Below, piece by piece: positions 10,075 to 23,199 of a stretch of DNA of 64,000 nt. Under the pieces are notes generated by a model. That model had not been told where the DNA came from. It was given only the letters and a program-made list of their open reading frames with translations, and did no database searches. The DNA is taken from the NCBI GenBank assembly GCA_029961685.1, contig JARWKL010000013.1, positions 27,620,922-27,684,921 on the forward strand, given 5' to 3'. Within the stretch, counting starts at the first letter, position 1. The number at the start of each line of letters is the position of its first letter. Source of the DNA: Aristolochia californica. Taxonomy: Eukaryota > Streptophyta > Magnoliopsida > Piperales > Aristolochiaceae. Both the position numbers and the translations under genes were made by a program.

Positions 10075-12480
10075 AACATAATAAAGGACCAACTCTAATT
10101 AAATTCGAGTTATTTTTATAAATCTTAATAATTTTTAATAATAATTAATATGCACAATTGAATAATATTATTAATAACCAATTATAGAACTATTTACCAT
10201 AACTTCATTAGTTTTAGTTTAATTATTAATAGATATATAATAAGTTAGTAAAATTAATGCACTATTTTATTATACATATATTAATAATATAACAAACATA
10301 AATAAGTATATTATAATATTTTACAACCAAATGGAAAATAATACATTATTATAATATGTTCACTTAGTTTCATATGATTTATGGAAGTCAAATTTGCTTT
10401 ATACTATTCAATCTTATTAATTCCATTTGTTTTAATTGTTTCTTACTTAGGGAAGTCACATAAGAGGAGTGTCTTTTAATTAATTGTTGTATTATAATAT
10501 TAGCCTATTTGAGAGGCATTGTATTTGAGCCAAATTGTACTAAAGTAACCCCTACATTATTTTGGTCAAACTTGTTTACATAAAATTTCCCGTTAACTCG
10601 ACCTCTTGAGGACATTGTTGAAGCAAAAGTTCCGGTGCTGAAAAAAGTATAAGTGTAGACCAGTCTAGGCTAGAGTGCCTAGTTTGTTGCGGTAAAAATT
10701 CCAAGTATGGGTCTAGGTTAGAGAGCCTAGTGTAATGTGATTTTGTACAAGCACACATTGTAAATTGGTTGTTGTGGTGAAATAGAGTGACATAAGTCCT
10801 AGCCTGTAACATTATATTTTGGCATTTAATGTTTTTATATGTAGATGTTATTTGACCAATATAAATAGTGAATTAGGTATCAGAGGTGTAACACTTTTGG
10901 AGTGGATTAGCAAAATTGATTTTTTATTAAGAACCACTAAAAATGTTGGTGCCTTATTGCAAAAACTTGCTTATACATCATTTCTTCAAAGTAGAATATA
11001 AACCATCAGTGTCTTTTAAAATAAAAGAAGGGCATTACAAGTATAAATCCCCATAGGTCAGTTTTAGGAAAACCCGTCTCCGACCTAAAACCCGACCTGA
11101 TGCCCACCCTTAGCTGGAACCACTCAATGTACCACTTATTGCATTACATTGATGATCATCATAGGGAGGAATAGTGTTAAATGTTTCACTTTTTAGTAGA
11201 AAACTTTTGCTTTTAGTGAAGGAGTAGTTGCACTTCTTTGAAAAATTTAGGTGATGGTTGGTGGCACAATATGTTTCATGGTCACACAATATCTAAGACA
11301 CAGTGGTGTCGGTTGGTGGCCTAGTATCTGAGAAAGATGCCGACCACCCTCAGACTCTTACAGGTATGGATTATGGAACACAGAGTGTCCTGTGATTTCG
11401 TATTTCTCTCTCGAAGGTTGAAAATTTCACATACCCTTTTTGCTTCAACGGCTGTGGTGAATCATCGAGAAAGGCACGTTGCGTGGCAAGCATAGAACAT
11501 GATGCCCACAAGCGGACGCTGAGGCTGTCGCATGATTCTGCAAATGGAACGAAGGATGTGTGAGTGCAAGCCCACGTAAACACCTCTCTCGTGGGTCCTG
11601 GCGTTCCATCCAAAGGAGATCCTAGGTTTTCGCCGTTTCCTTTTTTTGAAGGCAACAGAGAAATGGTGTAAAACAGTAGTGTTATACTTATTCTCCACTG
11701 CGCCGATGGTTCCGATCAGCATTTCGTCTTCTGTTTGGTCTCCCTCCAAACCTCATCATTCCGTTGCTATTCCCTCGCCTATGGTTCTCGAATAAGGCCT
11801 GATGCTTACTTTCGAACTTCTTCTTTAAACCGTGCTGTTTGAAATATTTACATTTTTTAAATTATGCTGCTGCGTTTGGTAAAACAGTTTTCTTCCTTCG
11901 CTGCGCTTGCCGGATAGAATAGTCAAAGCGCAGCCGCTGGAAATTTGAATGACCTTGACCTTGTTTTGCGTGATGCGAAGCTCAGTATATTGGATGCGTT
12001 TATCTCTTTAGATGGTTTGTAATTGAACTTTCCAGATTATTTTACCGCATTGTTTGCCTATTTCTGATTGGAAGCTTTATGTTCAATAGGTACACAAGTT
12101 GTAGCTTTTTCGGAATGCTTTCTGTTTGGTTTTTGAGCGAAACGAGTAAGCTTCTCATGAAATGGTTCTGGGTTCATTCTATTTGGTTTTCCAGCGAGAA
12201 GAGTGAGCTTTTTTCTTCCTTTCTTTCTGCCCTTATCTTCCTTTCTTCTTAAATACGAAGATACCCATCTTTAATATCTGTTTTTGGTAAATAAATCCAT
12301 CGATTTAACAAGATTTGCTCTACCGCATCTGCGAATGTCGGTTTAAGTAATTTTTTCCTATTCTTCTGATTTAGTGGATATATTTTTGGACTACATCGCT
12401 CGCTGTTTTTTGCTTGTGGCTTTGCGTTTGATCTGTTCATGCTTGTTAGTTATTTCTTCGTTGTACCTAGTGAGTTCATC
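10075..12480. other. Intergenic, with probable promoter and untranslated leader of the transporter
   Basis: 10075-10560 is AT-rich. 10570-10810 resembles a decayed retroelement leader and contains two similar phrases of the type GTCTAGGCTAGAGTGCCTAG. From about 11640 the composition becomes balanced. The pyrimidine-rich 11740-11790 stretch could be the first untranslated exon of the transporter gene at 12624. No further gene was recognised. Confidence 0.35.
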
Positions 12481-12572
12481 AGTTTCTGCTACTTACGGTG
12501 GATTTTTTCTTAACCTTCAGTCGTCGAGTTGCATCTAACAATTACACCTACTCACTTGATTTTTTGGTTTCC

Positions 12573-12584
12573 ATGAATATGCAG
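12573..12584 (+). other. Likely 3' splice site of a 5'-UTR intron
   Basis: A T-rich tract (12558-12570) leads into ATGAATATGCAG (12573-12584), a good plant acceptor, 39 bases before the transporter's ATG at 12624. This suggests a leader intron and argues against the upstream in-frame ATGs at 12573 and 12579 as starts. The matching donor was not located. Confidence 0.5.
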
Positions 12585-12623
12585 AAACTGAGGATTACAT
12601 CGAGCAAACAATCTAATTATAAA

Positions 12624-14030
12624 ATGGGAGAGCACAGCGGAGTTGATTATGAGGACCTTAGAGGAGAACATCCTATACTTGATAACTTCCCAAAGGTTTC
12701 TCTTGTTCCCCTTGTCTTTCTGATTTTCTATGAGGTATCAGGTGGTCCGTTTGGTGTAGAAGACAGCGTCAAAGCAGCTGGTCCTCTTTTGGCCCTTCTT
12801 GGATTTCTAATTTTTCCATTCATATGGAGTATTCCAGAGGCCCTAATAACTGCAGAAATGGGAACCATGTTCCCTGAAAATGGAGGCTATGTTGTATGGG
12901 TCTCATCCGCTTTGGGTCCTTACTGGGGTTTCCAGCAAGGTTGGATGAAATGGTTAAGTGGGGTTATCGATAATGCTCTTTATCCTGTTCTGTTTTTAGA
13001 TTATATGAAGTCAGCTATACCAGCATTTGGAGGTGGTGTTCCCAGGGTTATAGCTGTGATCATAATTATAGTTGGATTAACTTATATGAACTATCGAGGC
13101 CTAACTATAGTTGGGTGGGTAGCAGTTCTGCTAGGAGTTTTCTCTCTACTTCCTTTCCTTGTTATGGGATTTATAGCTATACCCAAACTACAACCATCTA
13201 GGTGGTTCGTGGTGAACTTGGAACATGTTGATTGGGGTTTATACCTGAACACACTCTTTTGGAATTTGAACTACTGGGACTCCATTAGTACTTTGGCAGG
13301 AGAGGTACATAATCCAAAGAAGACTTTGCCAAAGGCTCTCTTCTATGCTCTTCTGCTGGTTATTTTAGGATATTTCTTTCCTCTTCTTGTGGGAACTGGA
13401 GCAATTGAGCTTCAACAAGAAATGTGGAGTGATGGGTATTTCTCAGATGTTGCAAAACTGATAGCTGGTGTGTGGTTGAGCTACTGGGTCCAGGGTGCTT
13501 CAGCATTTTCTAATATGGGAATGTTTTTAGCAGAAATGAGTAGTGACTCTTATCAGCTTCTTGGTATGGCTGACCGAGGAATGCTTCCAGAGTTCTTTAG
13601 CAAGAGATCTCACTATGGAACCCCACTGATGGGGATCGTATTCTCTGCTACAGGGGTGATACTGCTTTCCTGGATGAGCTTTCAAGAAATTGTTGCAGCA
13701 GAGAACTTCCTCTACTGTCTTGGGATGATCTTGGAGTTTGTGGCATTTATACGAATGAGAATCAAGTATCCCAATGCTTTGAGACCTTACAGGATACCAC
13801 TGGGGACTGTGGGTTCCATTTTGATGTGTATTCCTCCAACCTTATTGATCTGTGTGGTTTTAGCTCTAGCTTCTTTAAAGGTTATGGTCATAAGCCTCGT
13901 TGCAGTGGTTATTGGGCTTGTTATGCAACCATGTTTGCTGTTCGTTGACAAACGGAGGTGGCTGAGATTCTCCATTAGCACAGACCTTCCAGATCTTCAA
14001 CATATGGAAGATGAATATGCTCGATTTTAG
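12624..14030 (+). CDS. Polyamine/amino-acid transporter of the PUT (LAT-like) family
   Basis: A multispanning membrane carrier of the APC superfamily. Plant PUT proteins import polyamines such as putrescine and spermidine. This is a single coding exon of 468 residues; family members run about 480-490. The first helix region carries the family motif [15 protein letters not shown], followed by [21 protein letters not shown] and the conserved [17 protein letters not shown]. About eleven to twelve hydrophobic segments can be counted, with a short cytosolic tail [15 protein letters not shown] chose the ATG at 12624 ([12 protein letters not shown]). In-frame ATGs at 12573 and 12579 lie before a likely leader splice acceptor and would add residues unlike the family. 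The closest Arabidopsis relatives by recollection are RMV1/PUT3 and its paralogues, but the exact orthologue is not assigned. Confidence 0.93.
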   Translation: MGEHSGVDYEDLRGEHPILDNFPKVSLVPLVFLIFYEVSGGPFGVEDSVKAAGPLLALLGFLIFPFIWSIPEALITAEMGTMFPENGGYVVWVSSALGPYWGFQQGWMKWLSGVIDNALYPVLFLDYMKSAIPAFGGGVPRVIAVIIIIVGLTYMNYRGLTIVGWVAVLLGVFSLLPFLVMGFIAIPKLQPSRWFVVNLEHVDWGLYLNTLFWNLNYWDSISTLAGEVHNPKKTLPKALFYALLLVILGYFFPLLVGTGAIELQQEMWSDGYFSDVAKLIAGVWLSYWVQGASAFSNMGMFLAEMSSDSYQLLGMADRGMLPEFFSKRSHYGTPLMGIVFSATGVILLSWMSFQEIVAAENFLYCLGMILEFVAFIRMRIKYPNALRPYRIPLGTVGSILMCIPPTLLICVVLALASLKVMVISLVAVVIGLVMQPCLLFVDKRRWLRFSISTDLPDLQHMEDEYARF

Positions 14031-15899
14031 CTGTGGACCAAAGAACTTATTTTCTGGCCATGTGAGAGTTTTTTCTTCTCCTACTTAATCTTCTTTTCTT
14101 AAGAGTAATGGTCATGTACTTCAAACAGCCCATACTTAAATCTTCTGTCTACCTTGAATTTTGTCGCCCTCAAGTGTCTTTGCTTCCTTTCCATCTGTAT
14201 AAAAGTAACTAATATCCACTTTTAGTTATGTGCCTGTTTTGCAGTATGTGAATCACTCTTCTGCTCCATGCTTTTGAACGAGTAATTTAATCTTGGTTTG
14301 ATCTTCTAATTTCAGTGTGAACTACCTGATAAGATTTCTACTGGTGAGAGTACCTTTTGGGCTATTTCAATTGTCCGGAAACAACCAAGTAAAGATCTCT
14401 GTACCTGCCATGGACCCATGACTGCCTTCAAGTTGTCGTTATATCTGCTGAGATGGGAAGGCCAGAAATTTTCATCCACAGAGTTTAAGATATTTATGGT
14501 ACCCAGCACACGGTGTTCAAGCTGTCTTCATCTCTTTCTGCCCACGTTCGTATATCCCCGGCGGTGTCTTTCTAATTGAAGTGAGGTAGTTGTTAACATT
14601 TATATCCTTGCATCCATTTAGGCCTGGAACTGGATGTTGAAAACCGAAACATATTATGGAACTGAAAGCTGTTTGTAGCCATGTGGATGGCTTATGTGAT
14701 GAAAATGACTTTATGCTCCACTGTGTAGCTTTAATGGCGTCGATGGTCATATTTTTCGTTTGCTGGAGCCTGGAGAGCCCAAGTGAGCAGCTAGCTGAGT
14801 GATAGTGTTGAGATTACCTTCGTGTGGCTGCTCAGGGACAATCGCAAGGAAATTTGGCTCTGAGCGTCTGTCTGTTTGCAGAAACTCTTATTCCCCCTCC
14901 ATTAGAGACTTTAGAAGGTTCTTAACAACCGGTATCTGTTTTTTTCCTTAGATGAAGTGAGTTTGGTTTTCTCGTGCAAGTTCAAAAATTGTTGCAGAAT
15001 CCTCTAGTTATATAATTATCCTGCATAAAACCGTTTTCTAGAAAAAATAAAAATTGAAAAACCAAAAATTTTAGAATTTTATCTTTTGGGATGATTTCCA
15101 AAGGAATTCAGCCGGGTTTTTTTTTCACGCATCTTTATAAACCACAACAAATCACAACAATGACATTCGATTTTTTCAATCCAGATTAACATTTTCGAAT
15201 TAACCATAACCACAAACCTTTTAGAGTAATTCAAGAGCCGAACCAATTCTGGAATTCTGAGTTTTGAAAATATTTATACTAGAAAGATTATATTTTAGAA
15301 ATAGAATTCTAAACATACTAACCCACTTGAGAAGAAGAGCATTTCCTTTTGATTTTCTTTCTTTTCTCTAAAGACCAATTCAGAGCCATAGATGGAAGAG
15401 TTTCCATGAGCTCTTTACTTGGCTGGAGGTTCCTTTGCTACTTTCCCAGTTAGAGAACTTTGGTAACTCAAGAAATAGCAAACCAGAGATATACTTCTCA
15501 GATTTACACACCAGAGAGATATGGTATGCAAAACAATGAAAACTTTTTCAGTAAAATTTCACATAGAGAACTCATAGTGGACATTGATGGTTTTTGAGTT
15601 TAAATGCATACAAATTGTAGACGTAGTGAAACTAAAGAAAATTGCTAGAAGCCGAAGTCACAAAACATTAGAAAAAAATACAGAGACTATGTATTACATG
15701 TTACAAGGACATGCCACTTGAGAGGATCTGATGTCTCCAGCTAAAAGCGTCAACTTCGTAGAGTACAAGTTCCAGCTACCAGAAATTAGAGCTGATGATT
15801 TGTGAACGAATGACAGAGTTCAAACCCAGGGAACAATCTAGTGTGGCATTTCATGATTTCAGTTGAAAACTTTCAAAGCCAAGAGAAGCTCTTACAACA
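14031..15899. other. Intergenic between convergent genes
   Basis: Contains the 3' UTR of the transporter and probably that of the cornichon gene. No coding region was recognised. Confidence 0.5.
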
Positions 15900-18800
15900 C
15901 TAGTCCTCGTCCAGCACAACAAAAATCATCCTGGACAATCAATAAAAAAACACTTCACCATTAAATGAAAAAAAAAAAAATCTTGTGGGTAGCCGAAAAG
16001 CAGAACAGAAAAAAGCGTGTACCAAAATATGGATACAAAGAGTAGAGTGATGAGATATGCCAGCTTAATGAGGCGTTGCTTCTTTTCCCAGCTCAACATA
16101 TTAAATATCTCAGTGACATCAACCAAGTGCTGATTCTGCCTATACCTGATGAGCAAAAACAAGGGTAAGATTTATGTCACTACAGGAATTTGGAAGACTC
16201 TCCCATGTGAACTAACAATGATGGAGTATGTCCACCTAAATCACCACAATCTAAGGTTGCCTAATCAACATTAAAACATTGATACAAGATATAAGACAGA
16301 AAGGCTTACTGTCTCAGATTGTAATAGAGGTATGGTAAGCAAAACAGGAACATTAGCCAGTGTCCTGTGACAAGAAAGGCTAAGCATAAGACTCCTTGAA
16401 TGACATACTCAGGCTTGAGGGTCCCATTTACTCGGGCAGCTGTCTCAAAAGGATTGATATAATCCAACTCCAGGTCTGCCAAACACATAAGCTGGCAAAA
16501 GTTTTGGATTGTCAGGATAGAAGACCCAATCTAGAGAGAAGCAAAGAAAGCACTAAAAGATGCCTAAAACAACATACTTGATTCTTCCAATCCAACTAAA
16601 AAGGTGCCAAAGGAGTCATAGTTAATGCAAAAACTATCAAATATCTGATGAACATGCAATAAAGTTAAATTACATGAACAAGTAACTCTCTTGGGGTTCC
16701 CAAGACATACTACCAATCAGACAGGATACGATTTTAGGCTTTAATTGTTTAGAGAGATAGTGGGAGAAAAGAAAACAAAATATGATATTTTTGGGTGAAA
16801 GTTGAGGCTTCCAAAAACAGAAGCTTCATTGATCTTATTTTCCTCATTTTTTTCTCAAACAAAGGAGGCCCTAATGTTAACTTTCTTTCTTACTTGACAA
16901 GAAATAATATCAAGAAAAAAGAAAATTTTCACTTTTTTCTGTTGAGAAAGGGCTCGTGTCATTATAGCCCAAAGGCAAACAGGAAACAATCAAGAAGGGT
17001 CTTGAACAACGATAGATTGGCAGGCAACCCCTTGGTTAGTAATAAAATCTGCCAAACAATTGGCAAACCTCAAAACATGATACCAGGAACAAACATTGAT
17101 TTCAATCATCATGCTAATGACTATCAAGCTTAAAACCAATACAGAGTAACCGTATCATGCATGTCTTGTATTCATAAATAGTCAAACAAAGCAGGTAAAT
17201 ATTCTAAAATTCACATTCCTATGAATCTCCAGAGTTTAGATATTTGTTTAAAAACATCGTCTGTATCCTGTAGCTTATTCTTTCTGTATAAAAACTTGCA
17301 AGTGTGTGTGGTCAGGGCAGTAAAACAACAACACCACAAACAGGATCCTGGAACCTAGTGACGCTGTCTGTGGATGCATTTGCACGTCTATATTCATTAT
17401 ATTGACCAAAAGGAGAAAGGCACGAGCCTCTTCTCTGTTTAGGGTGACAGCCTACTTTCTGTTTATAACAATGCAGCTGTAAGACAAGATCATTTGCACA
17501 TCCATTAGAAGAGGCAAGCAACTCTGCAACACTAATTTATCATACATTATTTTGCAACCATTACAAGTTGATATTTTAAAGAGAAACCATGTCAAAGGTT
17601 CACAAGTGTGCTCACCTAGTAGTTCTAATTTGGTTGTTGCAACTAATATGAGGTCAACTGATAAATTAGCCCTAAAAATTCATCTTCCCCAAAGAGTAAG
17701 GATAGTAAATTTTAACTACAGCCATAAGAGGATAACACTCCCAGCCAAAGAATTTAAAATGACTACTAATATCTTTCACAAGCATCATATTGAAAATATC
17801 CAGCTTAAAGACACTTAAATCAAAGCAAAACATAAGTGAGTCCAAACTTTTCCAGCTTCCCTTACAAGAACAAGGCATGAGAAAGCAGTATCTAGATCAC
17901 TTCACACCACGGACTATCACCTCCTCATACATGTAATGTCTTTTTTTTTTATATAAAGAAATGTCATTCAGCAATTGACCTGTTTGTTGGCCAACTACCT
18001 GGTGAAGGCAGCTGATATACGAAGTATACCACTTGACTTGTATGGAGGTGACAGCATACAAGGTTGGGCCCGAAGAAGGGACAGAAGAATAACAGAGAGG
18101 GCATAATAAAGGTCTACACACTAAAACCAACAGCATAACTCTTATTAAAAAAAATTGTTATCATTCGTAGTGGTGATCTGCTTCTCTTTTTCATTTTCTT
18201 TTTTTTAAAGAAAGGATTAAAAAGAAAGAGGATATCTTAGTCTGATTTTCCTATTGATCATGGTTGGTAGGTACACATTATAATTGCCACTTATTCTAAA
18301 ACTAGACTACAATGCAAGACCACTTTCCATGCCACAAGAAGAACTGAAAACTGAAGTAATACTTTTCACAAATATCACAACCTTTACTGAGGAGGCAGGT
18401 GATGCATCCAAATAAAATTAATATTACTAATCCATCTTGGTTTGATGACAGCAAAAAAAAAAAAAAAAAAAAAAAACCTCTCTCATGTGACAGGGTAATT
18501 TGCATTGGACTTCCCTTGCACAAGAACTCCCTCAAGAATTGGAGACCCAAAATTTTTTTCAGGATTAAAAGAATCATAAGAATTAGGCACCACCTATATG
18601 AATTGATGACTGAAAATTCTATCCCAAAGGACAGCTGACATACTTCGAGCTTAAAAACACCAAGAAAGAGAAAAAGAAAGTACCAAGGAGGTTCATTCCA
18701 TTGCTTTCCAAAAAAAAGGAGGGTTATTCCACTACTTCTGGAATGTTACGAAGGAACAGTCACGTAGATAGTTTCCCTTCATTGGATATTTATTCCTATT

Positions 18801-19460
18801 AACCTTGTGTATTAGGACTTGATGAAAAACAAGAGGCATCAGTTTTAAGATTCAATATCATCTCTGGACTGATCAGGAGACTGCCCGGTAACTCCTAGTT
18901 GCTGGGAACTCCTTTCCTTTGTAATCTAGGGATTTTATTCACCTATTGCTGTAATCATATTATCGTTATGCAAGAAAAGCCACTCACCATTTCACAAAAA
19001 GAAATAAAGAATCTCCGAGGTTTGAGTCTCACACAAATAAAGAACCTCATTGCAACAATAGCAAAGAGCTTGTAGACCACCCTTTCTCTGTTAAATTTTA
19101 AAACTATTAGTTAACCTCGTGCTCTTTCGCAGAGATTACAATAATTTGGGCTAAAAGAGCGCAAAGAATATGGAAAATGATTGCCCTGTTAGCACCACAG
19201 ATTCACTGAAATAGCGCCTTCTTCATCTTTTTTATCCACGTGTTTGATGACAGCCTAACAAACCCAATTCCCAATTTCATAGCAAGAAAGAAAGAATTAT
19301 CGACGCTACAACTCGTTAAAATAATCTTTACATAATTCGAGAAGAAAAAGGAAAGAAAGAATTATCCCAGTTTATACAGTAGAGGTACCTGATAGACGAC
19401 CAGGCCGATGAGCCCTACAATGAGGAAGAAGGACAAGAGCCAAACAAGCAAGACTTCCAT
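15900..19460 (-). CDS. Cornichon-family ER cargo receptor, four exons
   Basis: Cornichon proteins are three- to four-span ER membrane cargo receptors that load selected membrane proteins into COPII vesicles. The exons are 19389-19460, 16310-16491, 16023-16145 and 15900-15930, all joined by GT-AG introns. They give 135 residues, normal for plant homologues. The first exon gives MEVLLVWLLSFFLIVGLIGL, a membrane segment. Exon 2 gives LMCLADLELDYINP, the family hallmark, and two more hydrophobic stretches around TGHWLMFLFCLPYLYYN. Exon 3 gives QHLVDVTEIFNMLSWEKKQR and a last membrane segment. The tiny last exon encodes MIFVVLDED, matching the short acidic tail of the family. Intron 1 is 2.9 kb and carries an A-rich run near 18450-18476. 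The start is the only ATG giving the standard N-terminus. Confidence 0.95.
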
Positions 19461-20990
19461 TCTCTCGAATCCGTCCTCCCCTGCTCCCTCTCACAGCGCT
19501 GCCCACGGTAAGAATCCGACGACACCAGCACAATGGAGCCCAGTATAGACACCTGCACTCGGAGAAAGTGAGGCGGGAGCGGGAGAAAGTATCGTTTCGT
19601 GTGTTCTGTCGGCCTGCTCAGCATCTTAAAAAGGCGGCTCCAGCTTCGATTCGGACAGAGCCAAACCCTCTTCCCTTAATTCAGTTACCAAAGTATCTAC
19701 CTTCCGTGCAAAATAAGTTTTTTGAAAATTGACGAATTATAGATGAATTAATGTCAAATTCATTATTGGTAGATCAAAAATACCAAATTTACGATAATTA
19801 GACTTTAGGACAAAAATACCCCTAGTGTGGGTTTAGTAATAAAATACGTGTCGATAATTTGAAAAAATACTAGAGGTTTTATATAAACCCAATGATGTAA
19901 GAAAATAATTGTAGTACTCATAATTGAGACGAAAGGAGACGGACGACTCTTTATGCTTAGAAACTTCAGATAAAAGGAGGCGTACAATACAACACTCATT
20001 CTTGAAATCGAATTTATACATTTAAAGGAAATAATAAGGAGACACTCGTTGAATCGATAGATTAACGAGTGACTATTTTGATACAAGAAAAAGGGGAAAC
20101 TGATTGAAAACTTGCTAGACCAAAAATAAAACAAATCCAATCATGGCTTGAAACATTTTGCTAGAATTCATGAAGCAATAACCTTGTTAAAGAGGTATGT
20201 GAAAGTTAATAAAACAAGGACATATGGCAATTTATTGGGACTAGAGGAGAAAACTAATAGGAGACTTAGAAAGAAAAAAAGGTAAAAATGAGGCTTAAAA
20301 TTTGGATTTTTGCATGCAACTGGCTCCCTACATGATCTGTGATTATTCCGATATCAATTTCTCTCTCCCGAAAAATTGAATTAAGAAATAGTTTTTTGGG
20401 TTAGACATCTTTCTTTGTCATGAATTCTCTATATAAATTTATTTTTTATGGTACAAAATCATCCCACAAATTGAAGCTTAAATTCTACTTTATCACCTTC
20501 TTCTTCTTCTTCTTCTTCTAATTTCCCATATTTTTAACTTAAATAATATAAAAAATTATATTCATGTCCCTAAAACCCATAAACACTAAGAATTTAGTTT
20601 ATAAGTAGAGAAAACTTTCCTTGAAAATACATAAAATCTAATTATTCAATATAACGATTTTTATTACAAGAGAAATCAATAAACAGAAAATTATTAATTA
20701 CACTCAAAATTATAAATATTCCAATTCTCATAAATGGTTTTATAAATAAATATTTTAAGTTATACTAAAATTAATTCTTAGAATATTTTATTAAGAAATT
20801 TATGTGAATTTGGCCCAATGGACCCCACTAAAAGATATAAATTATTATTCTTATTATGATCGTTTAATTTTTCCTTAACTTAGGAAAAATTAAACTGTCT
20901 TCCTCACGGCGCGCGTCATCTTCCTCAGCGGCGGGCCATGGCGACGGAGGTGGCGCTCCGACAGTACTCCGAGAGTGATAAGAGAGGGAG
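19461..20990. other. Upstream region of the cornichon gene and AT-rich spacer
   Basis: 19461-19680 is balanced in composition and probably the leader/promoter of the cornichon gene. The rest is AT-rich, with a short TTC microsatellite near 20494-20520. At 20938 (+) an ATG opens a 50-residue frame (MATEVALRQYSESDKRGRMD...) in a GC-rich patch. It could be a truncated 5' gene end, but I recognise no family. Confidence 0.35.
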
Positions 20991-20998
20991 GATGGATT

Positions 20999-21078
20999 GC
21001 GACACACTATTCAATTGGTTAATTCGCAAAATAGGTGGGGACGCACGATTCAATTGGTTGATTCGCAAAATAGGTGGA
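20999..21078. repeat. Short tandem duplication, about 38-40 bp
   Basis: The phrase CAATTGGTTAATTCGCAAAA and its near copy CAATTGGTTGATTCGCAAAA lie in two adjacent units of about 40 bases. The short plus-strand frame starting at 20938 runs through both and therefore repeats the residues FNWLIRKIGG. Confidence 0.8.
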
Positions 21079-23199
21079 AAAAGTTATGTAATTTAACTTT
21101 AATTTAATTCATTCTACACTAACGATATTATTTTATGTACTAAGTAATGCGGGGGGAATTCATTCCACTTTATTGTCGACTAACCCCCCATTAGCAAACT
21201 TCCTAGAGTTTGAATTTCAGTGAAATTTGTGATAGAGGAGAAATCTTCATTTGAGTAAGGTTGATGGGCCATTGGACTCTCTAAAAGCATATGTTGAGAA
21301 ACTTGCACTAATTAACATGAATACCCCCAAGAAATTTTAGAGAACTCATCTTTTCATTTTTAAAAGTTTAAGGAATGTTAAATAAGGTATTTGACCCCTT
21401 GGTATGGTTCAAGGAAACTTGAACCTCCACTAGTTGTCTCCCCTAACTAGCCAACAAGCAAGGGAAAACCCTGAAACTAGGTTTTTTTGGTTTAGAGAGA
21501 TCAGGTTCCTTTATTAACTCAACCCAATGAATGTTCATCCCTACTCACTTCTCATCTCTATGGGACAATGTAAAACTAGAATAAACAAAGGAGGGAGAGG
21601 AAGCTTCTCTGTCCCATTGTCCCCAAGGTTCAAATAGAAACTCAGAGGGTAGGAACTAGGTGATGGAACCAACCTTGTCACATAGCCAAGCAAGACCAGA
21701 GGGGGCCATCAAGCAAAAAAACTCAACCTTGATCCATCTCTTTGCGATTTGTAGCCTCAACGACCAATATCCCCATTACTTGCTTTGCTCTTTCACCTTA
21801 GGGCCTGTTAGTGCACAGGGATCTCAAGGGAGAATTCACTTTCTCTAGAGAAAGTGCATTAAAATCGTTAGTGAACCTGGAAGGGTGAATCACCCTTTTT
21901 CTTAACAAAACAATGGAATGTGAAACTCCACCTCAATATGGAATTTCACTTTCCATCATTGACTACTTCCTTCTTCTTTCTTCCTTTAAAAAAAAAAAAT
22001 GTTTCAAAAGGGAGACTATACCAGAAAGGGGAGAGGACGTCGAGGGTATGCCGTTAAGGGGAGAGGATGTGGTCTCCTTCCCTGGTGTCCTCTATTTTTT
22101 ACATTGTCTGCAAGATGATGAGCACGTCGAAGAAGGAGAAGGGGGCTGGTGAGTGTTGACAAAGTGTGACAAATAATAAAACAAACACACATAGTAGGCT
22201 ATAATGATTTTTTGTTCTCAATATTCTTCTAATAGTAGTCACCCCCCAAGAACCCTTATTTGGTAAAATTTCATTGATTGCTCTATCAGCTGAAAATACA
22301 AAGAGATTTCATACTCTATTCAAACCACTTGTAATTGGGGATGATTGATCTTTCCCCAAATTCCATTTTGGATGATCGATCAAACCCATGTAGGTTGATC
22401 GATCATGCCATATGCCAATGACTATTTTAACATTTAAGCATGATAAAAGCTATATTAAGAGATTTACTATTTTAAAAATATTTATATGCATTCGACTAAA
22501 CCATGAAATATTTCATACAATTTCTTCTCAGCAACTATCTTCAATGTGTTTTTGCTTCTAGTCTTGACTTAAATGATTTTTTTATAAAATAAATTACCTG
22601 AATTTTTTATGATTATTTATGATTATTTATAAATTAATTAATTACGAATTTAATTTATAATAAATAAATAAAATTCATGTTATTTAATTAAAAATTATAC
22701 TATCACTTTAAATTACTTTAAATTAAGTTAAATCATAGCTTATGGTGGACAGCACAAGGCAACACCCGACCCACACAAGCAGTACGCACAGAGAAAATAC
22801 AAACCGAATGACTATGTAGCAAGTAAGAGATTCAATTATCATTAATTGAACTCCTAGGCTCTCTCTCTCTCTCTCTTCAAACTCAAATCACGCCTAAATC
22901 TCCAAAATATGAGTCGTCTTCTCGATCGATGAACATTTTTTCTTATTCAATCAGTAAATGATGCGTACAAGCCTCCAACCTAGCCCCTCCAAAGTCGTCG
23001 ATGGTGGCCGTTGCAGAGAGGTCCTTCTGTCCTCTCACATCTTCCTTGCCATATGAACAACAGAACAGCAGGAAATCTGCGAGTGGAAGCATGAAGAAGG
23101 AATGAAATTATACCAGAGTTGTAAAGAGCAAAACGCTCCTTCATACACAAATTCCGTAGACTCACGGAATAAGACAAGCATTGAACTGATAAAATATTT
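21079..23199. other. Intergenic, repeats only
   Basis: No gene was recognised. 22335-22580 is a second, shorter copy of the GATCGATC-rich dispersed repeat. 22861-22876 is a CT microsatellite. The end of the stretch probably contains the 3' UTR of the minus-strand gene that follows. Confidence 0.45.
22335..22580. repeat. Second copy of the GATCGATC-rich dispersed repeat
   Basis: Contains GGATGATCGATCAAACC and GGTTGATCGATCATGCC, then a stretch ending CTTCAATGTGTTTTTGCTTC. The order matches the copy at 780-1530. The element class is unknown. Confidence 0.5.

Noticed and set aside
12498..12623. Upstream extension of the polyamine transporter by 42 residues
   Set aside because: The extension starts at GTG, crosses a likely splice acceptor (ATGCAG at 12579-12584), and is unlike the family's N-terminus.
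18450..18476. Long A run in cornichon intron 1 as the tail of a LINE or processed pseudogene
   Set aside because: No reverse transcriptase remains, exon-joined sequence or target duplication was found around it.
20938..21090. Short frame starting MATEVALRQYSESD in a GC-rich patch
   Set aside because: Too short, and it runs through a tandem duplication. No family could be named, so it is kept only as a note in the spacer entry.
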